Assembly: GCA_028023455.1 (NCBI GenBank)
Contig: JAQFVV010000206.1
Coordinates: 903,861-967,860, forward strand
Reading direction: 5' to 3'
From: Epiperipatus broadwayi
Lineage: Eukaryota > Onychophora > Udeonychophora > Euonychophora > Peripatidae
Length of the DNA stretch: 64,000 nt
The first letter of the stretch is position 1, and each line of letters begins with the position of its first letter. Shown in pieces: positions 23,245-35,208 of this stretch. The notes under the pieces were generated by a model that saw only the letters and a program-made list of their open reading frames with translations, had not been told where the DNA came from and made no database searches. The translations under genes and the position numbers were made by a program.

Positions 23245-25037
23245 TATAATGCATTAATTTAGATATATCAAAAACATATTTTAATTATAAAAATAAAATA
23301 AATGTACAATATTAATACTATGTACCAAATTATTTAAAATAAAATTGAAATTCAAATAATAGCTACAGAAATACATAAAAATATAGTTTCCCTCTTCATT
23401 TAATTCAAGCAATGATCAATAAAATTTTAAGCTTGTACATAAGATTGTGTGCTATCTTATTTTTTTAATTATTCATACCATCTATAGATAAAAATAAAAG
23501 CTAAAATATAAAATCACTAGCATTAAAACAATTCTGTTCAGTACAAATTTGTGTAAATTTTTTTTAGCTTTCAGTCAATCTAATGTATCTATGTAAAATT
23601 ACATAGTGATTTTTGTTAGATCACGAATACTATTTTATGATGTCATATCACAATCATGCAAAAAGTTAAAGATACATGCAAAATGAAAAGTGAGTTTGAA
23701 TACCTTGATATTTGGTTCTTACCCAAAATATCTACTCATGCTACACTTTTTACATTATTATTATTATACTATGATGATTATGATGATGTTTTAAAAAAAT
23801 TTATTGAATAATTTAACCACATATGTAGGAAAGTACAAGTGAATAAAAATAAGAAAGAGTTTACAAAGTATGGTATGTAATTTTACATAATCATAACAAG
23901 AATATCTGCATTTTAAATCCAAAAACAAAATGAAAAATTATCCTAAGTTACATACAGTATATGAGTGTTAATTTTTAGGATAATCTATTATTCTTAATTT
24001 TTTAATTAATTTTCAGCTTTTGAGGAAAAGTTTCATCGTGTTAAGATTTCAGTTACTATGGCACTAAGAACCAAATAGCAAAAAAAATATTACAGGAAGA
24101 ATGTTTTTTATCCTTTTCATGAATTTTTTCTAACTTATTCTAGAAGATATTTGTTATGTCACCTGGTATTATTATTATAGAGATATGTGCATTTGGTACA
24201 CTCCAATGAATAAATGATGAAAAATATTCATTTGAATGTTTAGATATATATTCAAAGCAAAATTTTGAAGCAGGTATTAAATGTTCAATATTAAAGTTAT
24301 TAAATAATATTTGAATTGCTGCTTGTATACTGTCTAACACTCAGAGAAAAAATAATATGTCTTCTACATTTATATGACTAAACCTGCACTGGGTATCAAC
24401 ATCCCCACATTATCTTTTGTACCTATATAAATATAAAGACTCTAATTTAATTTGATGAGAAAAGCAAAAATGTTCGACTCAAATGAATAAAATTTGAATA
24501 AGCTGCTTATTTTCACAGTCATTTAAAAGCAGAGAATGCAACAATGTATAGATCTCCTAATAATTATATCTATTCTTTGGTGAAGAAAAAATATAATGTT
24601 GGGAATGGAAAGAAATGGGATAATAAGATAATTCCAGTATCTGGTTACTATTGGTGGCTTGTCTATAGAAGTAATTTTGAACATTATCTCAAGATATGGA
24701 AATAGTTTGGTATGAGATGTAATTAGATTAAATGTTTTTGAATCTTGAAATTATTTATCATATGTAAATATAATTCATTTTTAGATAAAGTGCATTGGAG
24801 CTGTTTCAGTGAAATAGAAGCCATACATTTTTCCCATAATAACTTTTTACACAAAGAATAAATGTATGTAAAAAAAGCATTTGTATAAATTATTATTAAA
24901 AATAAAGATATGAATTTGAAAGTAAATGAATAATATTTTCAATTTTATTTTTAAGATTTATCCTGTACTAAAGAAAGCATTCCTGGTAATCAGATAAAAA
25001 TAAAATCCCAAGAATTGACTTGGCTTTTCTTAACATA
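23245..25037. other. AT-rich spacer, no gene supported
   Basis: Contains short (ATT) and GATGATTATGATGATG runs near 23755-23790. A 66-codon minus-strand frame at 24140-24340 has no recognisable motif. Confidence 0.4.
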
Positions 25038-25301
25038 CTACTTGTGTTTTGGGCCTGTATATCTAGAGCAAGCACAACATTTTTTCATATTAAACTCCAA
25101 CTTATATTTACTTGTATAGGCTTGTAAAATATCTTGCAATGCTGGAATTTGTTTTTGGGATGTTACGAAGATTGAGATTTCCTCCATGCAAGCAGTGCAG
25201 GTGATATTATCAATAACATTTAATTGTTTGTATGATCTAAGATTATTTAAATTAGCACTTGCATTTAGAATAACCTTGAAATCAATATAATTAACTTGCA
25301 A
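25038..25301 (-). pseudogene. Non-LTR reverse transcriptase fragment (L1/Tx1-like), catalytic box altered
   Basis: An 87-codon minus-strand frame ends with EEISIFVTSQKQIPALQDIL, then YTSKYKLEFNMKKC. This is the pattern after the catalytic YADD/YMDD box in L1/Tx1-type reverse transcriptases, where 'D(I/V)S/T.FV.S..qi..l...l..Y....G.k.N..K' is usual. Here the box reads CMEE, so both Asp are Glu and the copy cannot be active. The flanks do not continue the RT, so it is an internal fragment. It might derive from the same family as the relic at 3.4-6.8 kb; not tested. Confidence 0.55.
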
Positions 25302-25745
25302 TCTTATAGGTAAGAAGATTTCTATTTATCTTTGTGATTTTGACCCAGACTTTGTGTTTCTAAATACAGGTAGCATTGTTGAAACATTCACACCATTTGT
25401 TTGTATTTATTTACTATTATATGAGTTTCATTTAATATTGTGCAATGTTTAATTTATTCTTATATTGTTATGTCTGAAGTTATTTCAAAGCATAAATTAA
25501 ATATTTATTTATTGTGCTTTATATATGGAACATGTAATACATTTATTTAATAATTAAGACTTAAGCTTACTTAAATTAGCATTTGTGATTATTTAGTCTT
25601 AAAGTCTATATACTTAAGAACTTGCAACCTTATAGGTAAGAATATTTTCTTTTATTTATGTTGCATGATTCACATTTTGCATTTGTAAATACAGGTAGTA
25701 CAATTGTAACATTTTAGCATTGGTTTGTATTCACTAAATATATAT
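25233..25745. repeat. Diverged tandem duplication, period about 325 bp
   Basis: AACTTGCAATCTTATAGGTA followed by AAATACAGGTAGCATTG (25294-25380) recurs as AACTTGCAACCTTATAGGTA and AAATACAGGTAGTACAATTG (25620-25710). The preceding TTAAATTAGCAYTTG block is shared too. The left copy overlaps the RT fragment. Confidence 0.6.
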
Positions 25746-25759
25746 AAATAAATATATTT

Positions 25760-25877
25760 GGGCATTCCATCATCAGATTTTCAATGGCATAGGTGGCTGA
25801 AGAGTTGGAGGGTAGAATAGATTGAAGCCTGTCCATTAAAGATTGAAATTGACTATCTTAATATAAACTGATCACTG

Positions 25878-25914
<37 letters not shown>

Positions 25915-26070
25915 AAGATGATAATCTGGTTCATCTGATGAATGCTGGTTCATCAAGAAATATTTATATTGGAGATAATTTATCTTTTTCACATGTGTGT
26001 GGTCATGTGTATTGGTTGTATGAGATAGAGTGGATAGCTGAAGGGAGGATGAAATTCTGTGTCCAAATCC

Positions 26071-26085
<15 letters not shown>
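25760..26085 (+). repeat. Family A repeat, partial unit interrupted by (TA)n
   Basis: Opens with GGGCATTCCATCATCAGATT and TCAATGGCATAGGTGGCTGA, then ATATAAACTGATCACTGATT, a (TA)n tract (25879-25912), the hammerhead region, and GTGGTCATGTGTATTGGTTG to CAAATCCCTATA, all in family A order. A longer (TA)n tract follows. Confidence 0.8.
25926..25975 (+). ncRNA. Hammerhead ribozyme motif, family A, decayed stems
   Basis: Exact CTGATGA (25935-25941) and GAAA (25957-25960) are kept, but stem II (ATGCTGGTTCATCAA) and stem I (TTCAT against TTGGA) are damaged. Stem III reads TATTTATA. Probably inactive. Confidence 0.6.

Positions 26086-26152
<67 letters not shown>
26077..26152. repeat. (TA)n microsatellite
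   Basis: An uninterrupted TA tract of about 70 bases at the 3' edge of the family A copy. A YIYIYI... open frame across it is an artefact. Confidence 0.95.
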
Positions 26153-26154
<2 letters not shown>

Positions 26155-27374
26155 TGTTGCCTATAACTGTTTTTTAAACCTTTAAACCTTTCTTAATGAT
26201 GAAAATAAACCAATCTCTACCATCCAAATTAGACACAACTTTGTCAGGTATATTAAAAGTGTTTGATAATATATTAACATATTAATATTATTCTAATTTG
26301 AATATCAATTCTACGCTTTACATAATGTTAAAGTTTAAATGTTTCAATTAAAAGCATTTTAATGCAGCTTTATGTATAATGCCATAAAATTAATTTACAA
26401 GCCAGGATCATGTAGATTTTATTTTTTTCATAAAGAAACTTGATTACAAATAAGTTTTTAAATATTTAAAATAAACAATTTATCAGTACTGAAAATATGA
26501 TGTTAAATCTATTATGCACCATCCACAATATTTTTTAATTATTCAAGGCTTAACATTAAATAGATAACAGTAGTAGTATTTAAATAAAAATAACATTGCC
26601 ACCTTGAGGGATTATCTGTCTCTTTTAATGAAATTAATATGGGTTGAACTCAGTATGTGAGTTATGCAGAAGTTGGTCTTTTTTCCCTTTAATATGTCAC
26701 ATTTAAGAGTTTGGAGAAATGCTCAGTTGGTGCATAATGATTTAATATTACTTCAGTTAATCATAAATTTGCAGCACTGATAAATTATTTATTTTCTATG
26801 TTTAGATATTTATTTGAGTGCAAGGTTCTTTAGGAAAAATTGAGCTTGTTATAGTTCTGCCTTATGGATAAATCTTAAGCCACTTTAAATAATGTTGTCT
26901 GAAATATACTACTAACTTGAAGATTCAAGATTTAACATTGTATAGAATAAAGTAATGGCATTAAATTAAGATTATTCGTGCTACAATACATGACACATGG
27001 AATTAGTCAATTTTTTTATCAATAACTGATGTATTAAAATGTGGAATATACTGCATAAGGTAAATAAAAATTCAATATTGCTTTAATTAATTACATATTT
27101 ATATCACCAATTATTTTTTATTATATATACAAAATTAAGTTTGTTTGTTTTTTCCATTTTTATCAGTGCATCTGTAATGGCAATTACATCATATTGTATC
27201 ATGCATAAGTGTACAAAGTTAAATCACTCTCTCTTACTGTGCATGTATTTTAGAACAATCTTTGCTTTTCAAATGAGCTAAAGATATAAAATATTACAGG
27301 TAAAATTGCACTTCAAGACAGAATCCTCTCCAAAATTATTTTACAGAGCAATGAAAACATATAATTTATTAGTC
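26153..27374. other. AT-rich spacer, no feature seen
   Basis: No gene, RNA or large repeat recognised. Confidence 0.45.
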
Positions 27375-27508
27375 AATCAATGATAGTTTTTTTTAAGTGG
27401 CATAGCATCGGCCGGGACGTGAACCCACAACCCGGGCAACCGCCTGAAAGTGCAAGATAGTCGTGCTGACCTCTCAACCACCAATGCAAAACTAATCAAT
27501 GATAGTTT
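27375..27508 (-). mobile_element. tRNA-derived SINE insertion with a 15-bp target-site duplication
   Basis: AATCAATGATAGTTT occurs at 27375-27389 and again, perfectly, at 27494-27508. The insert between them, read on the minus strand, is a tRNA-like body (27487-27405) followed by TATGCCACTT and an A run. The 15-bp TSD and A tail show insertion by LINE-type target-primed reverse transcription. Confidence 0.85.
27405..27487 (-). tRNA. tRNA-like SINE head (not a functional tRNA)
   Basis: GCATTGG at the 5' end pairs with CCGATGC at the 3' end (seven pairs, one G-T). GTTG and CGAC can form a D stem. The T-arm region GGGTTGTGGGTTCACGTCCC resembles a B box with changes. At 83 nt it has the length of a class II (long variable arm) tRNA. 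The anticodon arm does not fold cleanly, so I call it a SINE head. Confidence 0.6.
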
Positions 27509-28430
27509 ACGACTTTCCTTTTGTTTTATCATCTTAGTCAAAATAATTTCTTTTACTAAGAACTAATTAGATGCCTATTTGAAACGTTTTTGATATAACT
27601 ATCTGGAATAATTTTTGAGGTTGTTTCAAAATCATACCCTAAAAAAATGTTCAAGTTGTGCTTGAATTCCAACACCAGATTATGAACTTATCAAATAAAT
27701 TCAAGAATCACTAGTATAGAAAATAAAATTAATTGAATTTAAGTTTTGATTTATTTTATATTTAATGGCAAGATATTTTACAGGTGAATAAAACAGCATG
27801 AAGTTGGTTTTATGTGATAATTTTATCAATATTTTTTATTAAAGTTTTCTACTAAGTCTTATGCTACTTTTATATTTTTAAAACAAAAATAACTTTATAA
27901 GCTTTCTTCTTTTATAAGATTTCTTTTAATCTATAAAGAAAAAGATAAATATTGACATTTTGAGATTTAAAAAATTGTTAAAGTAGAGAAAAGAAACAAC
28001 ACTTTTGTAAAATAATCATGCTTCTTAATAATATGACAATCTTTTAATAGGTGTCACACACGCACTAAATCACAAAGTAATGACAAACACATTTTTTATT
28101 AATATGCATATATATTTTAATGGTTTTAACCTGCTTGTATAATTTTTTTAATACATGAGTTTTCAATTACTTCAAAGTAAATTAAAATTATGTGCAAAAT
28201 ATCCCACTGTCTCTCTTGAGAAAACAAGTGTTAATATTCTTTATACTTACATTTTTATTATTTGGCTTTTCTTATATGTGTTTGTATTTCAAGATTATAT
28301 TCAGTTGATTTCATATTATTATAAAAATACTATAATATTTTTCATAATATTTTTCATCTATATCTTAATATTTATAAGCTTATTATAAATGAAGATTAGA
28401 AAAGAAACATAATTTAAAATTAAAATGTAT
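27509..28430. other. AT-rich spacer, no feature seen
   Basis: A hydrophobic 77-codon frame at 28155-28388 is T-rich noise without a start context or homologous motif. Confidence 0.45.
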
Positions 28431-28920
28431 TTTATGCTAAGCATGTTTTCAGCAGAACACTGCCAGTATCATACATAGTACTGTGTTATTTCACAGTTAA
28501 AAAGTGGCATCCTTAAACAAATGTATTTTGTTATGCAAATGAGACATTTAAATATTCCATTTTTTGACACTGGAACACATGAATCTTTTTTTATTAATTG
28601 TGCATGGATCTTTTACAATTGTCCATGCTTTCTTGTATTTTTATTTTTTTATCATCTTTTTCAATGCAAATCATCTTCATGTTAGTTGAATTAAAAGCAT
28701 GATCCATTGTGCACTTGTGTTCAAGAAATATTGAATTATGTTTATTATTTTGTTTTTCCCTGTTGTATAAATATGTGTGTTCAGTGATCCTTGATGATCT
28801 ATTTGCCCACAGTCTGCCATAATAAACAGCTTTGCATGGGGAGGTGTTACATGTAATTTTATAAACCACTTAATGGGCATGCTTTGATGGCATTCTATCT
28901 TTTGCATTATTTAACAATTT
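28431..28920 (-). pseudogene. Penelope-like element: GIY-YIG endonuclease and 3' UTR
   Basis: On the minus strand, LNKLLNNAKDRMPS (end of the RT linker, about 28920-28875) leads to VYKITC, a short Cys-containing insert, YYGRLW (YIG box, Ile changed to Tyr), RITEH with catalytic Arg and Glu, then SIFLEH and a KIQESMDNCKR tail ending at 28597. A frameshift or stop separates the linker from VYKITC. The 3' part (28590-28431, CACTGCCAGTATCATA and TAAGCATGTTTTC) is shared with the copy at 35209-35712, which fixes the 3' end of this family. It belongs to a different PLE lineage from the copies at 19 and 53.6 kb, because the insert before YYG differs. Confidence 0.82.
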
Positions 28921-30010
28921 ATTTAGTAATGGAGGGAATGTAAAGCTAATATATGTGTTAGTACATATAGACAGACAAGTAAAGTTAAGAGTGGTTACCA
29001 CTTTTTTTCTTATAATTTTTTTTCTCTTTTTTTTATTTTTGGTTGGTTATTAATAAAAAAAAAGGGGGAGAGGTTTCTCTTTCTTTAATTAATTTTTTAT
29101 TCACTTTTTTTTGAAATGTTTTCTAATTTAGTTGTTATCCTAAAAATGTATAATAGGCTCATTTATGGTTTAAGTTAATTTTGTGGATTATAATGCTTGT
29201 TTATGTTATTGCAGAATTTGCCTCTTGATTTTATATATGGTCTTATTATCTTTATTAACATAAATAATATTTCATGACAGTTATTTTATATAAAAGATGT
29301 AAAATATATAAAAAAAATATCAAAATTTTAAAAAATATTATCTGTAGCAAAATACGACAAATGTTGCTCTAATCAAAATTTAAGACTGGATTGTATATCA
29401 TCTAGAGAATAAAATGTGGATACACATTGATACTCAGAATTTTTCTAATTTGAGAATACAAGACTCCTCTATTATTTACAAATATTTTGATAACTTAATC
29501 ATCATTATACTGTTTCATTTTAATGTAAGTTCTACTTATTTAAAAAATGTTGTTTTTTTTCTCTAAAAAAGAAAAGGATTTATTATAAAAATATATAAAA
29601 TGAAGATTGTCATGTACAAAACTATAAAAAGATTAAATATTTAAGTATTATCACTTATTGTTATTTTTCAAAATATGTAAATAGAAAAATATATTTTAAA
29701 AATGTATAATAGTAATCTGTATAAATCAAAATTCAAATAAGGCAATGAAACAAAATCTTGGAGTGAAAGAATTAAATAATAATAATAATAAATGAAAACT
29801 TTAAAGTCAGGCTGAATATACAACAAAATAATAATAATAGTAAATGAAAAAAAAGTCAGAAAGTATTACATAACCTAATGAAAGAAATGGAAAGATATAT
29901 AAAAATAGAAAATATTTTATCATAGTGAATTATAAGTTATGTGCAAAAAATCAAAAACTAAAATTAAAATAATATGAAAAGCTGATTTATGAGGTTAGCA
30001 GATTTTATTC
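28921..30010. other. AT-rich spacer, no feature seen
   Basis: T- and A-run rich. A short (AAT)n lies near 29775-29790. Nothing coding recognised. Confidence 0.45.
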
Positions 30011-30394
30011 TTGTCTGTGAATGTAAGAGAAATATTATTCGAAAGACAGAATGGATCTATCTCAGACACCCTAGGTCATATAAGTATTGCATGCCCTCAG
30101 TCTGGATGCAGTGCCATATACTATGGAGAAACCAAGGCCACTGTTCATAATAGAGCTGCTCAACACATTTATACATATAGAAGAGCAAAAAAGAATAATG
30201 ATAACTTCTCAATATTTTTCAAACATGAGAAGCAGGCTGGTCATGTGTTTGAACCCTTCAACCCCAAGATAATATGTTCCAAAGCCAATGATTGTAAAAG
30301 AAAAATCAATGAGGTGTATTTTATTATCGGTGATAACAATGCCATCAATAGACGTGACACGTGTTTTTCTATTTCAAGAAAATGGACAAATTAA
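30011..30394 (+). pseudogene. Penelope-like element: GIY-YIG endonuclease fragment with an open frame
   Basis: This 127-codon frame holds HISIACPQSGCSAIYYGETK (the Cys-containing insert and the YYGET form of the YIG box), then a helix with AAQH where RxxEH is expected, SIFFKHEKQAGH and a C-terminal CKRKINEVYFI segment. The catalytic Glu of the EH pair is replaced by Gln, and no RT is present upstream. So the open frame is probably chance preservation of a 5'-truncated copy. It is closest in layout to the 28.4 and 35.2 kb copies. The true start is not the first Met; the fragment simply begins inside the domain. Confidence 0.8.
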
Positions 30395-30963
30395 TTTGCA
30401 TTCACATTTGCATATTTTATTATTTTGTAACATTACAGCAATGTTTATAACTTATTTTGGCCATGAATATGAGAAAAAACCTCAAAAGTATTAGGCCTAA
30501 ATTGATTTGATTTTTTGGTTGATACTTACAGCTTCTTCTTCAGTGGGTAAATCACTTTTATATGCTATTCATACAAAATTAAAAATAATGAGGATATCAT
30601 TTTAACAATCAAAACTTTTGGTAATATATTAAAGATGTTTAAACCAATTAACATATTATTAAGCTGTCTCAGAAAAGGAATTAAGTCTTTTGCTGCTAGA
30701 ATAATAATAAGCTCTCATAACTTATTTTCCTGTGTCCTACAACTTTCTATTTATCTTACAAAAGATTTATATTTCCTCATTTTATAAAATAAATTCACAA
30801 TATTATCTCTTATTTATGGGTTAACATATTTATATTTTAAAACACTGAGAAATTTATATTCTTAATTGTATTTATATATTAAACTATTTCCATAATTTAA
30901 TATGAGTATTGAATATCTTTAGAAAAATTTAACTTTATTTAAATATTTCAAAAATCTAGCAGG

Positions 30964-31036
30964 ATGGCTTGATTGGTTAGAGAATTACTTTAAAATTCAA
31001 TATTTAAGAATTTAAGGGTCCAGGTTCAATTCCCAT
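30964..31036 (+). tRNA. tRNA-like sequence, probably a SINE head
   Basis: TGGCTTGATTGGTTAGAG fits a pol III A box and GGTTCAATTCC fits a B box except for one G-to-A change at its CpG. The segment between is AT-rich and does not give a clean anticodon arm. Downstream CACTGGTCAGGCCAGCAACA is GC-richer and may be the SINE body. No TSD found. Confidence 0.5.
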
Positions 31037-31099
31037 ACTAGTACTGTCACTGGTCAGGCCAGCAACACCTGAATTAAGAGGGCAGAATAATACTTCTCA

Positions 31100-32058
31100 A
31101 AACATTGTGCATATACTAACCTGTTTGATGGTTTAACTAACAATTGAATGTATTTGGAATATTTAAATAAAATTAATTTTTTCTAAAGACATTAAATATT
31201 TATATTAGATGATGTAAATAGTGCAATATAGAAATACAACTAAAACACCATCATCACAAACCTTCATGAAAACATATTCTTAATGTTCCATGTAGTTTAA
31301 TGGCATGGTTGATGATTAGACTCTGGAAATATAAGGTCTTCAGATTTCTTCCAGTGCTTGAATTTCTTATGAACTCTTAAGCAATAAAACCATTTTATTC
31401 TTATTATAAAAGATATATTTTTGTCTTGTGCTTTATCATTCTTTAAATAAAGAATTGATAAAATACTATTAAAATAGCATAAGATATTTAAAAAAGAGAA
31501 AGTTATTTCAATCATCTTTTTTTCCCTATACAATGATGTCTTCAATATCTACAAATTATTTCTATAAATTATTTATTAGGAATTAATTATTACAACAAAA
31601 AACATTAAAAGTTATTTTCTAATTTGAAAAGAATTATTTATGATAAGTCTTTTATTCATAATGAAAACCATTAGATTGATATTAAAATGCTAATAACTTC
31701 TCACTTGAATCACTTGAATTAAGTATATAGTACTTGACTTTGTGAAGGTGTTACTAACATTTTTGTATTTCTTGACCACTTGTGATATTATATATTATTA
31801 AATAAACAAGTAAATGGAATTAAAAATTTTAGATGTATAAATTAAATGATGCTTTTGAGTATAAAAAAAGTAATAGAAATCGCTAAAAAAATCAAAAGAA
31901 GGATACATATTTTCTATATTAATATACACAATGTTAGTTTTGCTCTCTAAACTTAATTTGTTGTTTTATAAATAATCAATGAAAACAAAATGGTAATTTA
32001 AGCATATTTGCTACTTAAACTACTAACAAGAAATATTCAATCAATCTAAAGTTTTGAA
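31100..32058. other. AT-rich spacer, no feature seen
   Basis: An 82-codon minus-strand frame at 31297-31545 has no recognisable motif. Confidence 0.45.
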
Positions 32059-32060
32059 TA

Positions 32061-32937
32061 CACCTGGGTCTCATTTTATGCAGTAGATAGGTTCCTCAGA
32101 AAATATACACAAAAGAAATCGCACAAAAATAGATTTAACTTAACTTTGAAAAATGGGAAATAGGTGCTGTCATTTTTAGAAATCGCATAAAAGCAAAGCA
32201 ACAAGGAAAAATTACTTTAAAATTCACACTAAAAAATAAGGAAATAAAGTATGATTAATAAAAATTTCAAATATTTAAAAAAAATTAATACAAGATAAAC
32301 TTTTTTTATTAACTACAGTATTTAATTTACATTTTTTCATACATATTTTAATTATTACCACTATTTGACAATATGAATTTGTTTGTGAACTGGTAAGAAA
32401 TTATTCGTGATGTAAAGTACAACTAGCACCACTCTCAGTCTTATGGTATATTAATGGTTTTCTGTTTCTATATTAAAAAAATGAGATCGCAATATAAACA
32501 AAAAGATTGTACATTATCATTAGAAAGATTATTTTCAGTTACAAAATCAATAAAATCTTTGATTTTTATTTTAACAATCTAAAAAATTATTTATTTCTGT
32601 TATATCTAACAAAATACATTTTAAAAGTTTAAAATTTTTAAATATTTATTGCAATATATTTATATGTAAGTATAAATTATTATTTACTTTTAGTATGAGT
32701 AGATTATTTTCATAGAAGCTAAGATTCTAAATATGGCTTCAGGTCATATTCACTGTTAGCTACTAATATAATGTTATATTTTTGAAAAAAAAATTTCAAG
32801 TCAAAATAAGTTATTAATCATTTAAATTTTTTGATATCTAATAAATATAGTGCAATATGAAAGATATTAAGAAGAAACATGAATCACATAACTTCAAAAT
32901 CACATTAAAATAATCTGCATAAAACGAGACCCAGGTA
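32061..32937. mobile_element. Non-autonomous DNA transposon with pogo/Tigger-like terminal inverted repeats
   Basis: CACCTGGGTCTCATTTTATG at 32061 is mirrored at the right end, where the reverse complement of 32937 leftwards reads TACCTGGGTCTCGTTTTATG. Flanking TA on both sides fits a TA target duplication. The terminal style (a C/T-rich start, then CGTTTTATGC) resembles pogo/Tigger elements of the Tc1/mariner superfamily. The roughly 880-bp interior has no transposase frame, so it would need help in trans. Confidence 0.65.
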
Positions 32938-34949
32938 TATATGAATATTATCATGAACATGTGACTCAATTAGTAAAGAAATTAAACCTTAAAATTTGAT
33001 GGAAATCAAAGTACTAATACAGAAATTGTAATATTTTTGACATATAATGACAAGATATACATCTTATTAAAAAAGTTTGACTCTTAATAAAAGTAAAGAC
33101 AAATGAAAATGGTATATTTTTTCTTTTGAAATAGGAATATTGAGAGCCAAGGGATGCATTTATAAAGGTATGGCATACTATGAGAAAAAGAAGAATATAC
33201 ATGAACATTCAATGTACCAAGAGGTTGAATCAACCCAGTGGAACATTGTAACAAAATTAGACCAATTAATAGAAATCTAAGATACAAAAGTCAGTGCACA
33301 AAATCCTAAAATAATTATTAATTAAGTTACAATGTTTTTTAAGCAGATTAAGATAGATGATAACCTCCAACACTTGATAACATCAAATCTAAATTATTTA
33401 TAAGATGAATTTAAAACAACAAATTATTAACAGAACTGGTTTAAGAATGTTTCTAGTAGTATCAGCATGACTGAATCATTTTTATAAGATGATCTGTTCT
33501 TAAAAATAATGGGAAATAAATTTTATATTTGGAATTGTGATCATGTATATTTTATTGTAATATTTTACAAATTGACATACATTGCATAAGCTGCAATACA
33601 TATTCTTATCTTCTTTTTATTTAATATATCAGGCATAAGTGATTTTGAAAATTTTTAAATCATGTTAGTGTTTTAAAGGTGTGATAACTTAGCAACATTA
33701 GCAATCTAGCCTTGAACAGATGGGATTAGTGATGAAATTAACCGACATAAGAGCCAAATATTTCTAGATCAATTTTTAACTGACAAAAATAAAAACAGAA
33801 ATACTGATTTGGTTAATTAATAATAAAGCATTCATGTTCAGCCAAATACTTTGATGCTCAAACATTATAATTGATAAAATAAATAAATTAGTTCTTAAAA
33901 ATTATAAAACAAGGTAATTCTTTTAAAAAATAGAATCATTACTTTTACTAAAAAAAAAAAAAATTCAAAACAATAAGGAAATATGTGTATAAAAAAATAA
34001 TTGCAATTAACTAATATAACATTTAATTAATAAAACTATTTATGTATCATTATTTCGAAAATCTCTGAAAATTTAATTTACTTTTTGCATTAAATTAAAA
34101 GCAGCTGAATTTATTAAAAAGTATTTTTAAGTCTGTTTTATTAACTCATATGTAATTTTAATGTTGCTTTTTTCCCCTGTAAAACAAATATACTAAATTT
34201 TTATATTAAAAAGAATGTAAACAACTGTAGTTATTTACAAATACATTTGTTTACTTTTTTAAAAAAACCTGTGATTATTCGCAATATTTTTTAATATTAA
34301 AAAAAAAAGATTAGTGAATTAATAAATAGAACTTAGAAATGTAAACAGTTTTTTAATAACTTTTTTTTTAAAATAAGAGTAAGTTTACAAAAGTAAACTG
34401 AGAATGATAGGATTCTTTGCTATGTTTAGAGTTATCATTAATAATCACTTTGAACAATAAAAAAAAAAAAAAAAGTTATTTATAAATATCATATAATCTT
34501 TTAAAAGGCTTTTAAATTAATATTGTTAATCTGAAACATCAGTTTCAAAATCGTAAATGTCAAAAAAACAAACAAACTAATAATTATTTTGTAAACATAA
34601 TCAAAAGTATTTACAGCATTTCGAAATCAAAATATAGTTATATTTAAACTTTAACTTCATTTTAGCTAATTAAAATGGGTCGCATTTAAATTAAGATCGT
34701 CTTTAAGAAATGTTTATTTAAACTTATATTGATTAGTGAACATGATTTTCATTGTGTTTTATAAATAAAGATTTTAATTTTATTTTGTAAATCTTATAAA
34801 AATATATTCTTTGATTACAATAAGGAAGGTCTCAAAATGTTTTAAATTTAAAAAAAAAAAAATGTTTGAGTTTCAATCAATTTTTAAAAGTTTTAATAAA
34901 CATTTACATTGTTATGTAGATTTCTAGAAAGTTTTTTTTTTTGCATTTA
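32938..34949. other. AT-rich spacer, no feature seen
   Basis: Long A and T runs only; nothing coding recognised. Confidence 0.45.
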
Positions 34950-35076
34950 TATTTTTTTTCCATATGTCATAGCATCGATCGGGAGGCGAACCCACAACCG
35001 TCTGCAACCAACTACGTGCTTGCAAGGCGGCTACGATAACCTCTCGGCTAACAACGCTTGACGCAATTATATTTTT
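34943..35076 (-). mobile_element. Second copy of the tRNA-headed SINE
   Basis: The minus-strand body 35057-34972 starts GCGTTGTTAGCCGAGAGGTT and ends GGGTTCGCCTCCCGATCGATGC, then TATGACATATGG and an A run. Head and tail match the copy at 27375-27508, but the B box (GGTTCGCCTCC) is better preserved. Outer ends GCATTTATATTTTT and GCAATTATATTTTT suggest a 10-15 bp TSD with one or two changes. Confidence 0.72.
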
Positions 35077-35208
35077 GTGTAAATAATTTTGGCGTTATAT
35101 AACTTTAATAATGGATGTTTGTCTAAAGATGTGTGATGACAGCATTTTAATTGTAATTATATGTTAGACCATTTCCGTCATATAATATTGTTACATACTT
35201 GTTATAAT
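35077..35208. other. AT-rich spacer, no feature seen
   Basis: Short gap between the SINE and the PLE copy. Confidence 0.4.

Noticed and set aside
24140-24340. 66-codon minus-strand frame with mixed composition
   Set aside because: Looks protein-like but I recognise no family motif, and flanks do not extend it.
27405-27487. A functional tRNA gene
   Set aside because: A tail, 15-bp TSD and a second dispersed copy show it is a SINE; anticodon arm does not fold cleanly.
28155-28388. Hydrophobic frame resembling a membrane protein
   Set aside because: T-rich sequence gives Phe/Leu/Ile codons by base composition; no start context or homologous motif.
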